Part shown: one piece after another, positions 13,001 through 25,000 of the stretch | Position numbering within the stretch: the stretch's first letter is position 1 | Layout: every line of letters starts with the position of its first letter | DNA from: Lanius collurio | Taxonomy: Eukaryota > Chordata > Aves > Passeriformes > Laniidae | Assembly (NCBI GenBank): GCA_020086605.1 | Contig: JACBWW010000021.1 | Coordinates: 8,966,773 to 9,030,772 of the forward strand | Length of the DNA: 64,000 bases | Reading direction: 5' to 3' | Translations under genes and position numbers: made by a program | The notes under the pieces: model-generated | What the model was told of the DNA's origin: nothing | What the model saw: the letters and a program-made list of their open reading frames with translations, nothing else | The model's database searches: none

Positions 13001-16000
13001 AACTCTTGAAAATTCATCCTTCCAGGGCAAAATTCCACTGTAAAACATTTGTTCCCAGCCCTGTAAAAGTCATTGTGAGAGAGCTTTGTGCTGACTAAGA
13101 CAGAAACTTCTTCTGTTAATACAGATTGATCTCAGAACAAGCAACAACTTTGTGCAATTAATGTGTTGTGTGTTTGTTGCTTATTGTTGAGAACCATCAG
13201 GGAAGCACGATTTAATTAACAGTGGTAATTATCACAGATTAAAATAATGGTCTTTGATGCTTTATGTGCAAACAGCTTGCCTGGTGACTTGGCCTCTGAT
13301 TCTTAATTTCCCAAACCAAGATCCTCTTTGAAGATGCTGGGAAGTCATGTAAGAGAGAGGGAAAACCTCATTTTAAAAGTCAAGTCCAGATACAACTTGT
13401 AAACAGAGCAGGCTATTTGGGTGGTTTGGCAGTGTTACTTTTGTGGTAGTAGTGGCAGTATTTGTAGAATACATGGATTCCGTGTCTGAGATGGATCAGC
13501 TCCCTAAGGAGCTCCCAGCAGCAGTAAAACCTCCCCACCTACCCCAGATGTGATTTTAAATTCTCAGCCCCAGTGTAGAAGAGGTGAGGGCTGAAGACAC
13601 GGCCATGCTGGTCTGAGACCTGCACCCACCATCCAAACCTCATCCACTGGCCTTAGCAACAGCTCTGTAGCCATTATCCTTGCTTGAAAGGGAAGGGATT
13701 TTATCCTTTTTTCAGTCAGGTTTATTTGCAGCTGGTCCTTACTGTGTGCTGTAGCTGTGGAAAGCATTTGGAGCTAATTGAGCAGATTCAGCAACACTGT
13801 CCTGGCTGTCATGTTTTTATATTCTTAATATATTTGCAGCATGTTTCAAGTGTTGCACAAAGAACTGATATATCCAGTTCACTTTGCAAGCAGATAAGTC
13901 CAGGTTTGGAAAGTTATTTTAAATGGCTCTGAGTTTGTCTTTGTTATCCCAGTGCTTGATTAACAGACTGTACTGGAAGTCTAAGGACAGACAGTTGTTC
14001 TGTTACTAGACCTCCACTACCACTGCTACTAAACTTGCAGCTTCGCTGCACTGCTGCCACTTCTCTTTTAAACCCATTACCTTAAAGGGATATAATTACT
14101 ATTTTTAGCATTTAACTCAGCATTGGTGTTACAAGTTTCATAACTAAACTGTTCCTGGCCCCAGAGTCTTCAAACCTAATAGAAAGATGAATTGCACAGT
14201 GTAAGACCCACTGAAGGTGTTAACTTGAAATAATTTTTTATTTTTGCCTGGATTCTTCAGAGTTGCAATTTATTATATCACCCTTTTTTATTCATGATGC
14301 AATATACAAAAGGGAGTCCAAGCCATCTCCCATTCAATCATTTCTTCCAAGAGGAAATTCCACATCCAGTTTGCATTCAGTTAAAGAAACAAACATCTCA
14401 TACACTCGTTCTACTTTGAAATAGTTCCTCCTTGTTTGAAATCCGAGCTCTTAAATGTTCTAGTGCTGGAAGCATTTTTACATTTTTGTTATAGTTGTGC
14501 TGGTCAGAGGAGCAAACACAGGTTGCTCAGTTTCCCAACACTTGCCTCAGACGCCCAGACTGCTGAAAATGTGCCTCTTGATGCTTTAGCAAGACAGTAG
14601 TTCATTCTTTCATGATGAATTATATTTTTGCTGACAAACTTTACATCAAGGATTACATTCCTGCGAGGAGCACGGGCAGCCCATGAACAGAGCACGTCTT
14701 TATGTGTGTGGCTCTTTGGGGAGCTGAGCAGGACACACAGCCCTGCTCCACACCATTCCCTGCTCCAGGCTGCACTGGAAGGAGCAGCTGCAGGACTCGC
14801 ACTTGGCATTGGAGTCACCGAAAACGTCCCAGGTGATGCAGGGGAGCTGGAAGTGTTGCTGAGTTGTGGTGGTGACACAGATCTTGTGCTTGAAGGGGAG
14901 CAGCACCAGGGGCTGCTTTTTAGACACCCAAGGCTCCCCCCTGTCCTCAGCTCTCTCCCTTTCTGCTCCAGCAGTAATGTGGCAGGAAAAGATGGCCCAG
15001 GGCAGACCTTATTGCTCTCCTCAACCACCTCAAAGCAGGTTGTGTTGAGGTAAGGGTCAGGTTCTCCCAGACAACCAGATAGGACAAGGGAGGTTCAGGC
15101 TGGATATTAGGAAGATATTAATCACTGAAAGAGTGGTTAAGCATTGGAACAGGCTCCCCAGGGAAGTGGTGGAATCGCCATCCTTGGAAATGTTCAAAAA
15201 ACAAGTAGATGTGGCACTCAATGCTGTGGTTTAGTGGGCAAGGTGTTGTTTGGTCAAAGGTTAGACTTGACCTTGGAGATCTTTTCCAACCTTAGTAATT
15301 CTTTAATTCTGTACAGGCCAAGGATATATTTTTTGAGTTCCTTTTCCTCCAGTTGTCCTTTGGACTCTTCTAAGGTATGATTGAGGAGGCAAGGCTATAT
15401 AGCAGGAGCAATTCTCCACAAGTTTTTTATGTTATTTTTTTTTTATTTCCAGTTCTACCTAATGTTTCTCTATTTTACATGCCTCAAATTCTGTCCTGAC
15501 TGAAGATCTGTTATTTGGAGCCAATAGCACAGAATGTTTCAGGGCTCCCAGTTTCATTTTTTTTTGACTATTCTCCATTTCACTGGTGTTATATCAAGGA
15601 AGGTGGAATTACAAGCCAGATACATAAGCTCCGTCATTAGCTCTGACTTTCACAAGGGGCATTTTCAGCTCTGTGGGTGGAAGTTTAAATATGCAACTTC
15701 TGTCCCTCAGGCAACAATTTAGCTCATTAACCTATTATGTTACCTGGCCCAGTGAAAAAATTTTTAGAAGAAGAAAGACACATAGAAGCCTTGTAGCATG
15801 TTGGCTTTGCCATATTTTTTTCTTTGGAGTTACAGTAGGTCCTCTGTAAATACTGAGGCCTGTATTAATCTCAGATAACCCAATGTAAATCCAGGGTAAC
15901 TGTCTTTCATTCTTCCCTACAAGCCACTGGCCACGGGCCAAGGATCTCACTCAGCACAGTGGGTCAGATATCAGTCTCTCTTACATTAGGGTAAACCCAG

Positions 16001-19000
16001 ATTAATTCAGGCACTTGAGTTAATGCAGGTTTATGCCAATACCATGCAGAACAGGATCTGACCGAAGGGACTGTGCAGAATCTTTGGGTCTTAGGTAGGA
16101 ACCATCACAGATTCATGCTCTCAGGTGAAAGCAAACACATGACAAGCTGGGCTTCAACTGGCAGGGAAAGCAGAGGAAAAATCAATTTCTGCCACTTCAC
16201 ATCTTGTATAACCACCTGGCACAACTTTCACTGGATTCAGAAAGATTGTACACTCCAAGAACTGGAAAGCACTAGTAAGGACCAGCTTGGCAAAGTGTAA
16301 TGTTAAACAATATTCTTGTTGCCAAATAGTGTCAATAGTGATAAAGCACATCTGAAAAATCACCTATAGCCACCTGTACTCCCTGAGCATCAAGAGTTGC
16401 CAACTCCTTTACAGTATTTGCTGAGCCTGTGAAATGCTGGCAATGGGTTCTCATCCCAGGAGAATATTAACAGTAAGGAGAAAAAAAAAATCTGATTTTC
16501 TATAAGAAAAGCACTGGCTTTGTGCCAGACATTGAGGTGCTTCTCACTGAAAATCAGGGGTTATTCATCACAGTGGGTGGTAACAAGGATTTGTAATTGC
16601 AAATTAATTGTTTTGGCAGGATTACAGTAGGTCTTATTCTCTGGGAGATTAACCCCCAGCCTTGCAATACACCAAAAAACATGTCAGTTTTGGGGCTTTT
16701 TTTCCAAAAATACTCCACGATCTCCCAGTGCCAGGAAGGCATATTTTCCAAGCTCCAAATGATTGGGAACATCAACAAAATCCTCTGTGCGCCTCACTTT
16801 TAATGATTAATTCCTATTACATAATAATAAGAGTAAATCAATGACAGCTGTGGTTTGAGAGGTGTATTCAAAGCTATTATAAATAGAGAAGCAAAACTAC
16901 CCTTTGTTCTAACATTCATTACAAATTCATGGCTTGACCTGACATCTGTTTATGATATGCTATGGACAACTTGTTAATTCTTCATAAAGGTCAGAACTAA
17001 GTTCATCTTCTACCTTAGAGAAAATGACTTTTCTTGTTGGATTGGGAGGAAACTCTGCAGAAGGGGTGGTAGCTTAAAAGTGCAGTGGCACGTCAGAGCT
17101 GACAGACCCTTCCCTGCCACTGAACAACTTGATGATTTATGGCTGCTCACAAGCCTTCAGCACCACTGGAAGGTTGACCACAGGCCTCACTGATGCACAT
17201 CAGTTGTTCTCCAGAAGGTGATGAAGCTGGGTGGGACAGGAGAGCATCCAACCAGCTTTAGTAATCAAATTCCCAGCTTCTGTGGTCCTAAACATGGCCA
17301 GGAGCCAGAGCATCTGTCCTAAACCTAAGTCCTGCCCCACATACTGCTCTGAATTGTGGTTCTCTGTGGTTTATGGCTCTGGCACACAATCACTGATGTG
17401 CAAACCAGAGCCTTTCTTGCCAACAGCTAAATCTCAAAACACCCCTTGCTACAGGAGATGAGAAGAAATGGCCCATAATTGGTTCTACCAGCCAGGGACA
17501 CTCTTGAATTTGAACAGGGCTGGTTCAGTAAGATGAATCTCACCCTGTTCCTTTTGATTGTCTGTCCCCACATCTGTGGAGTGTCTTCAGCTGTGGGTAG
17601 AGGTGTACACGTTGCATAATGGGACTAAAACAAGGTTGAGCCTGTACCTAGACTTGGGCTAAGAGCCAGCCCCAGTGGATGCAGCTCTGGTTGGGAACTA
17701 GGCATGGAAAGGGAACAGATGATGACTGCAATGCTGGCCATGTCATTCCCTTGGGCACTGCAGGCTCCAGAGGCCAAGTCCTGCATTGTGCCTTTCAAAC
17801 TGGTCCCTGTTTGCACAACAAATTGCACAGCTCATCTCTGCTGGAGTTTCTGGGAACATCCATGTTACAAATTATTGTGAGGATTCTGTAGTAAAGGAGA
17901 ATGTGTTGCAAAAAGATCAGATTAATCAGTGTTTTGTTTGAAGTGGAGCAGGCTCTGCCACAGTGTTATTGTCTCATATTCCAATACAGCCTCCAGTGAT
18001 CCTATTAACTGGAAGAGTAATTTCTCTTTTTTGATATTTTATTTAAAAGCCTGGTCCATTAAGTGCATTTTTTTGACGAAGAGTTAAAGCCTTCCTCCAA
18101 GACCAGTGGTTTAGAAATGAAATTACATTATGAGTATTTTACTCCTGTTTTTTAAAGTGAAAAAGAAAAAAGAGTGAAAGACAAGCCTGTTCAAATATTG
18201 GCATTCATTTTCTCTGAGTTACTCTGAGATGTTACAGTGTCCAGGATTGTGTTTTTGAAAATATGGGGAGTAGTAGTTCACCATTTAAAGTCTGTAGTAC
18301 CTATCTGAAGAGGATTTTCCCCTTGAATCCTTAAAGCACAGAATATGTATTGCTTGCAGGGACTGCTGTATTTTTGCAGTCTTTCCAATAACCTTTTGAG
18401 ATTTTTAATGACTACTAAGGCATTGAGGTGACAGTCTCCCAGAACAACTTTAAGGAGCAATTAGGACCAGTCTGACTGACTGTGCAAAGAGATGAAACAG
18501 TGTTAGTATCACACATGTCAGAGATGAGTAGCTGCATGTCTAGAAAATGCTCAGGCAGGACTGAATGAGAGATGAGCAGCCTCTTGCTCAAAGTAAATAA
18601 TCCCAAAGGAGTCCTCAGTTTAATTACTTTGTTTAATAAATTGCACTGGGGGAGCATTGATCATTAATTGATGAATAACTAATAGTAACTAATAATGCAA
18701 ATTCAGTCAGGCTTCAGTTCCCAGGATATTCTCTCAGGATAACATCTGGGGCAGGAGTCATGGTGGGAATAGAGCTCATGTGAGCCCTGAGAGCTTGGCT
18801 CAGCAGGAGCAGCACACAATGCTGTAGGAGCAGGGCAGATTCTCCAGCATCCAGGCTGGCCTGAGTTCTGTGATCCCATAGCTGTTCATTACTACTGAGG
18901 TTATTTAAAATTACCTTGATAACACCTTTTGCTTTCAGTGTTTTTCACCATCAGGTCCTTGCAGTTTTCCTGTGGAGTGAGCTCTGGAATATTTCCACTT

Positions 19001-22000
19001 TCTGCCACAGATCCAAACACAGCACAAGTGCTACAGGTGACTTGCTAGAATATGGTCCCCTGTGGGCAGCACTGTATCACTTCACAGCTCTGCTCGAGCC
19101 TGTTCTTGAAATCCAGTTTGAAACCTCATGAGAAATAAATTGTGCTTGATTACAATATTGGATTAAATGTCATTTTCTCATCAGCATCCACCTGGGCTCC
19201 ACTGCACAAATACTTAGGGGCACTGTCATGACCCAGAATATTCATGTGCTCAGCCTTTAATCTCTGAACTCTCTGTGCACAATGGAACTTTTCAGAATAG
19301 CAAAGCCAAGCTTAATTATGCAGTGAGACACGCTGGATGTGCTGGTCAAGTCTTGTTCCTTGGGGTCGTGCAGTTTGAAAGTACAGCTGTAGGCAGTTTG
19401 CAAAAATTGCTTCTCTTTTCCTGCTAAGATACTGTCACATCAGCCACGAGCATTTGCTGCCATAATTTATTGTTTCTTCCCAGACTGAGTCAGAAGGGTA
19501 TGCATTTTTTTCTTCTTGGCTAAATTAAACAAATCAGTCATTTCACAAAAGTTTCCAAATGAAAGATTGTTGTAAGCAAGACCAGATATGTTCTTTTGCA
19601 GATCTGGGGTTCAAAAAGAAGGGAAAAAAAAAGAAAATAAAATAACAAAGAAGCTTGAAAAACAGCTTACAGTTTGCTTTGGGCTAATTAGATCTTATCA
19701 GTGAAAAGACAGATATTTCTTTCTTTAGCGTGATGCCATGGTGAAAGTTGACCTGGTGTTTATGAAAGCATATTGCATGCTGCTTCTCAGCTAGAACTGG
19801 GGTTTAAATTAGTGATCCTCATAAAAAGCCTGATGTGAAGGTGTGTGGAGCACTGGCTTTCAGAGCACACATGTGTGTGCTATTAAGGTCCCGGGAAGGG
19901 AGCAATTACAGGACCTTTGTCATTCATCTCAGATGCTGTGTTAGAATGTTTTTAATAGAAACTTGTCTTGCTTTCTTTCTGACTTTCATAGAGGCAAGAA
20001 ATAAGACCCCCGAGGGGAAAAACACTCTACCCTAACGCCTTGAATACTTGAACTCTGAAGTCAGTAAAGCATGACTCTATCTCTCAGTATTGGAGCTTTA
20101 GCCATGGTGTTATCCTTGGCTTCAGCAACTTCCAGCAAACTGAGGGCAAACCAGTATCTTTAAACATCAGATGACTGCAGACTGATGAATAAAGAGAAAC
20201 TCCATCTTGCCTACAGCTTAGTTATGGCAGTCATCTAGAACTGTTTCTCCCTCTGACAGATCAGCCCTCCCCATACTGGAGTATGCTCAGGATTGGCTGG
20301 AGGGATGCTGTGACCTTGTGCTGGAAAAGGTCTCTTACCAAAGAGATTTACGCCTATCCCTTGGAGCTTAGAAAAGTGACATTTCTAAAGGTGTCCTGGG
20401 GTCTGAAATGTATCCCAGCCTCCCAGGAGCCCTCAGCAATGATCCATTATCCCATTCAGTCCTGAACCTGTCTCTGTGCTGGTAAATCTGTTCCTTTTCT
20501 GCCCCCATTAAGCCTCAACACAGGGATTCTTTGGACTCCTTTATGTGTTCCTGATCTGCCCAACAGCAGCCCTGCACTGGCTTAATTCATTCTCATTCCC
20601 CTCTCTTTCTCTGGTGTTCTTTTGTAGACCAGGAGTTGATGAAGGCCCTGACAGATCTCAGCACTCTCTGTAAAGTTGTTCTATTTAATTCCTCATATTC
20701 TCCTGAGGTATTTGCTTTCAAAGCAATTAGACATCTGTCAGCACCTTTGCTAGATTTCAAGCTTTCATATCAGTATCCTAAGGTGGAAATAGCATTCCAG
20801 TTGAAAAATCATAGCTTGCTCCTAAGGTTAGAGTTTTTCAGTGAGTAAATCTTCTTTAAGCTGATGAATGCAGCTGCTGCCTTGACAATTTGAGTTTATT
20901 TCCTTCTGGATATCCCCACTGACTTGCATGTTACTGCCAAAGAATGTGAATGGAGGCATTTTTGTCTTCTTTTTGCCTTCCTAAGCAGTGTTTGAACTGG
21001 GAGTTACAGGGGCTCTCATTAGGTTCACTAACCCCCTCTATTTTACAGTGCTGAGCAACCCTTTGATCTTTGCATGGGGGTGGATTTACAGTTTACAGTG
21101 CCTGTATTGTCAGTTTAGGGCATTATGGTTAAACTGTGAATTTTGCATATGCGTTTTTGTGATAGTGACACCACTGGCAGTGCCTGGTGGAAGGGAAAAT
21201 CCACTTCTTTGTTTGGCACCAGCATCTCTGCTCAACCCCTTGTCCCAGCCCCAGCTTCCCAGAGGAGGCAGATTGCTGGTGGGTCTTCTCTGGTGAACCC
21301 AGCCCTGAAAATTGTTCTGTGGATATGGTTCCTTGCTCCATAAACATTTGGGAACAGAGAGTCCATAGCAGTGCATTTAGCTGTCCAGAGAAGGAGAGAA
21401 GGTATTTATGGGAGCTTGCTGTTCAGTTGGAGTTTGATTTTATGCCTCTTTTAATGATGTCCTCTTTTCATAGTGCAGCATGAGTAACAATTCCCCCTTT
21501 GTATGTATTTTGTATTCCTATTCCTATTTCCTATTGAAATTCCTAGCAAAGAGACTATCCAAGTACTGAGTTGAAAATTTCATCTTAAAATAAGCCAGAT
21601 GTCCAACCTTCCTTTAGCTGCCAAGCCCAGAAGAGTTCAAGAAAGATGTTAAAATCTGTCTTCCTGGCTGTGAAAAACTAATTGCATAGCATAGGTGATG
21701 ATCCCAGTCTCCCAGGAGAAGGAATAAAACTGCTTCGGGCAAAAGCTCTGCTGTTATTTGTCTGAGGATTGGAGTTGGCAGTGTCTGTGGAAAAAAGTTT
21801 CATTGCTTGCCCTCCTTGCTGGTTAACAAATGCAGACAGGAGCACAGACAAAGGTAGGTGAGTATTTGTGTGTTGGTATCTGAAAACCTAATTCACCTTA
21901 TGAGAAAAATGCTGTTTTCTTCCTTCTTTCCCTTTTTCTCCCCAAGTCCTCCCTGTTAAGAGCACAGAGAGTGCTTAAAAGCCAGGGACAGAGGTTTCAG

Positions 22001-25000
22001 ACTCAATGTGTTACAGTCATGTGAAGGAAGCCCGTGGCCTGAGTTATTTAATGCCTGTGTGATAACAGCTATTCTATTTGTAAAATGGATGTACAGTTCC
22101 CTTCCTCAAGCAAAGAGTTTGGGGAGGATTAAGATTAGTAAATCACTGTGAAAACTGAAAGTGCCACTGAAATCCTGAGGATTAAAAGTTGCATTTGACT
22201 GGTGAAGTGGAAGGGTCTAATAGTTGCATTTATCAGGATAAAAATTGTTCACTTTAAATCCAGTGGCCACCACTGAGTCACTGAGGGTACTTGATGCTGG
22301 GAAAGAGCTGAGGGACACACTAAACTAATGAAATGCCCAGATCTCACAGCTTAAGCTCAAATTGTGAAGGGGATTTAATCAGGGACTTTAAGTCCTGATT
22401 TTTGGAATAGCTCACTGTAGGGCAAGAGAAGGGTTCATTCAGCATAATCCTAAATGCCATAACCATTGCTGAAGTATTATTTGACAGTGATCAAATTTTT
22501 ATGTAAATTGAACACCTGAAATAAAAAGGGTAGAAATATCTGTCATAAACTGGTGTGTTGAACCTAAATTGAAATAAGAAGATTGTGAAGGAAAAAAAAA
22601 AAAAAAGAACCAAACAGCAGAGGTTTTGTGTGATACTTCCAGACCAGAATGACCATGGCTTTGTGGTACTCACCCCCATGGATGCAGACGTGTGCATCTG
22701 TGTGTTCTGCCCTTGGATCCTGGTCTCACAAGCATCCACACCCCACACACATGGTTTGTACCTGGACTTCAGTCCAACCTCAGTGGTGCCCATCTTCTGA
22801 GCTTCCTCAGTGTTTGGCATCTCTCTTCTGAGAATTACCTCTCTGAGGTGGTGGTGTTTTTCAGGGAGAAAGCTCCAATGCCCTGACTTTGCTCAGAAGC
22901 AGCAGAGGACAGAAAACATGACTTTTTTTACATTATTCTATTGATACTTCTGGGCTTTCCCTCATCTCCTTTCCCCCATCATTTGCTTGTGTGTGGCTTT
23001 ATCAGAAACAGGAATCTTACCCAAGTCTTGCAACCTATTGTTTCTTTATGTTAAATACAAGGTTCTTTTATTGACTCCAGCTGCTGCACCTCCCTGTGCT
23101 CACTGTGTTTGCTTTATTGAAATTGAACAGCGTGCAAGTAGGACATTGTAAATCACAAGTGACTGGGCCAGAGGAAGAGGGAGGGAGAGGGAGGGACTCT
23201 GATTGTATGACAACAAAGAGAGCATATGAACAGGCTGGGTCTCCTGGCTAATAGCAGCCAAAACTCATGAGTACAATTTGCAATTGCTCCCAGGAGGACA
23301 GGCAAGTGCCAGACAGTTAGCAGGGATGGATGGGAGTGAATATTGGAATACCTGATATGTTCTCCTTCTCAGAGCTCTGGGCACGCAGGAGCTGCCAGCC
23401 TCTGCTGTAATCCTGGGATTTAGCTTATGTCAGTGCCTGGCTGTGGTCATCCTGTCTTGTGGAGGAAGCCTTGTTAGACCATCCAAGTCTTGGAGAGGGC
23501 TTTTAATCCAAGTACTACTGGGTCCTTCATGGAGAGGGAGGTGGAAGCTGCTGGTCCATGGTTAAGCATTAGACTTTTTTCAGCTTTGCCTCTTCATGAC
23601 TGAAGGTGGGAGGAATTTCATTTTTACCTGCTTGAACCCCGTGGACATCCACAGGGGACAGTCAGAGTAGGTGAACTCAGGGCAGAAAGACAACAGGTTC
23701 CTTCTCTGTGCCAGGGGAGTTCCTCTGCTCACAGCACTCACACCATCGTGGACAACACAGCAGCCACACGGAGGGTCCCTGGCTGCCACGATGACCTTGC
23801 TGTTGAGCCCTCAGCACCACAGTAGCTGCACACTCTGCTCTGGCAGTGATTTTTGCTGTGCATGTGACATGGAAACCTCTGTGCTCAGTGTGTTCTCTCC
23901 TGCAGTGCTCCTCGACGTGCGGCAAGGGGCTGCAGTCACGTGTGGTGCAGTGCATGCACAAAGTGACCGGGCGCCACGGCAGCGAGTGCCCAGCCCTGGC
24001 CAAGCCAGCGGCCTACAGGCAGTGCCACCAGGAGGTCTGCAACGACAAGATCAACGTCAACACCATCACCTCGCCCAGGCTCGGTGAGTCAGGGGCCTGG
24101 GGGGAAGGTGCCACCTGCCCAGGGTGCCCAGTGTGATAAAAGTGGGGCTGCAGAGACTGGGGCCAGAAATAGGGAGAGGCTCAGCCAGCCTCCAGGCCAA
24201 AGGTCTGGTGTGGGTAGGTCCTGTCCAGCCCCTGCCACAGGCTGTGCCCAAGTGGAGCGCTCAGCAGAGGATGGAGCTGAGAGAGCAACAGGAGCACAGA
24301 AGTGGTAGGTCATTGATTGGATTGATTTGATTGATTGATAGACTGATCGATGACAGAGGTGAGGAAGCTGGCAGGTGCTTCTTTCTCCATCACAAACCCC
24401 TCCATACCCTGCCTGTGCTGCAGTGAGTGTAAAGTATGATAATTTATTCATCATGCCCCAAGAAAAGTACATGACCTTGACAGGTGGTTTGACAGATTGA
24501 TTTGCCCAGGGGGCAAGAGAGCATCCAGCCTCTTCCTGTAAACCCTGTGATTTTCTGTCACTGTTCTCCTCCTCACCCTCCCTGCATTCCCTTTGTCCCT
24601 GGCTGAGATGGGAATATCGTGATAACCATCTGTTTCCTGAAACACCTTAACACTGTATTTGAGACATGCCACTGGTTAAGAATGCCTCTGTTAATTCAAA
24701 TTTGTAGGGATCTCATGATTCTCCTCATTGTACTTCCTTGGTTTATAAGGGGATAAAAAGATAAATATACTAAAAATGTATTTTTCCAAACTTCAGCCCT
24801 GTGTGCTCAGCCACAGCTCCAAGAAGCTAAATTAAGGCATCAGCTACAGTGACACAGCTTCATGGGTACCTCTTGTCCCATTCTGGTACAAGAGGCTGGA
24901 TTGTAAACAAGAAGAAGTTACCAGAAAGAGCAGCCTCCTCCCTCACAGCTGAGCTGATCTTACAGGCTAAAAAACCTCTAACACACATGGAAACACAGAG

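Noticed and set aside
14504..15028. 174-codon minus-strand frame
   Set aside because: It is a serine/proline-rich reading of a GC-rich block that overlaps the CR1 copy and another open frame; it looks like a shadow frame.
23671..24087. 138-codon + frame overlapping the last TSP1 exon
   Set aside because: It is out of frame with the real ADAMTS17 reading (23906-24083) and has no domain.
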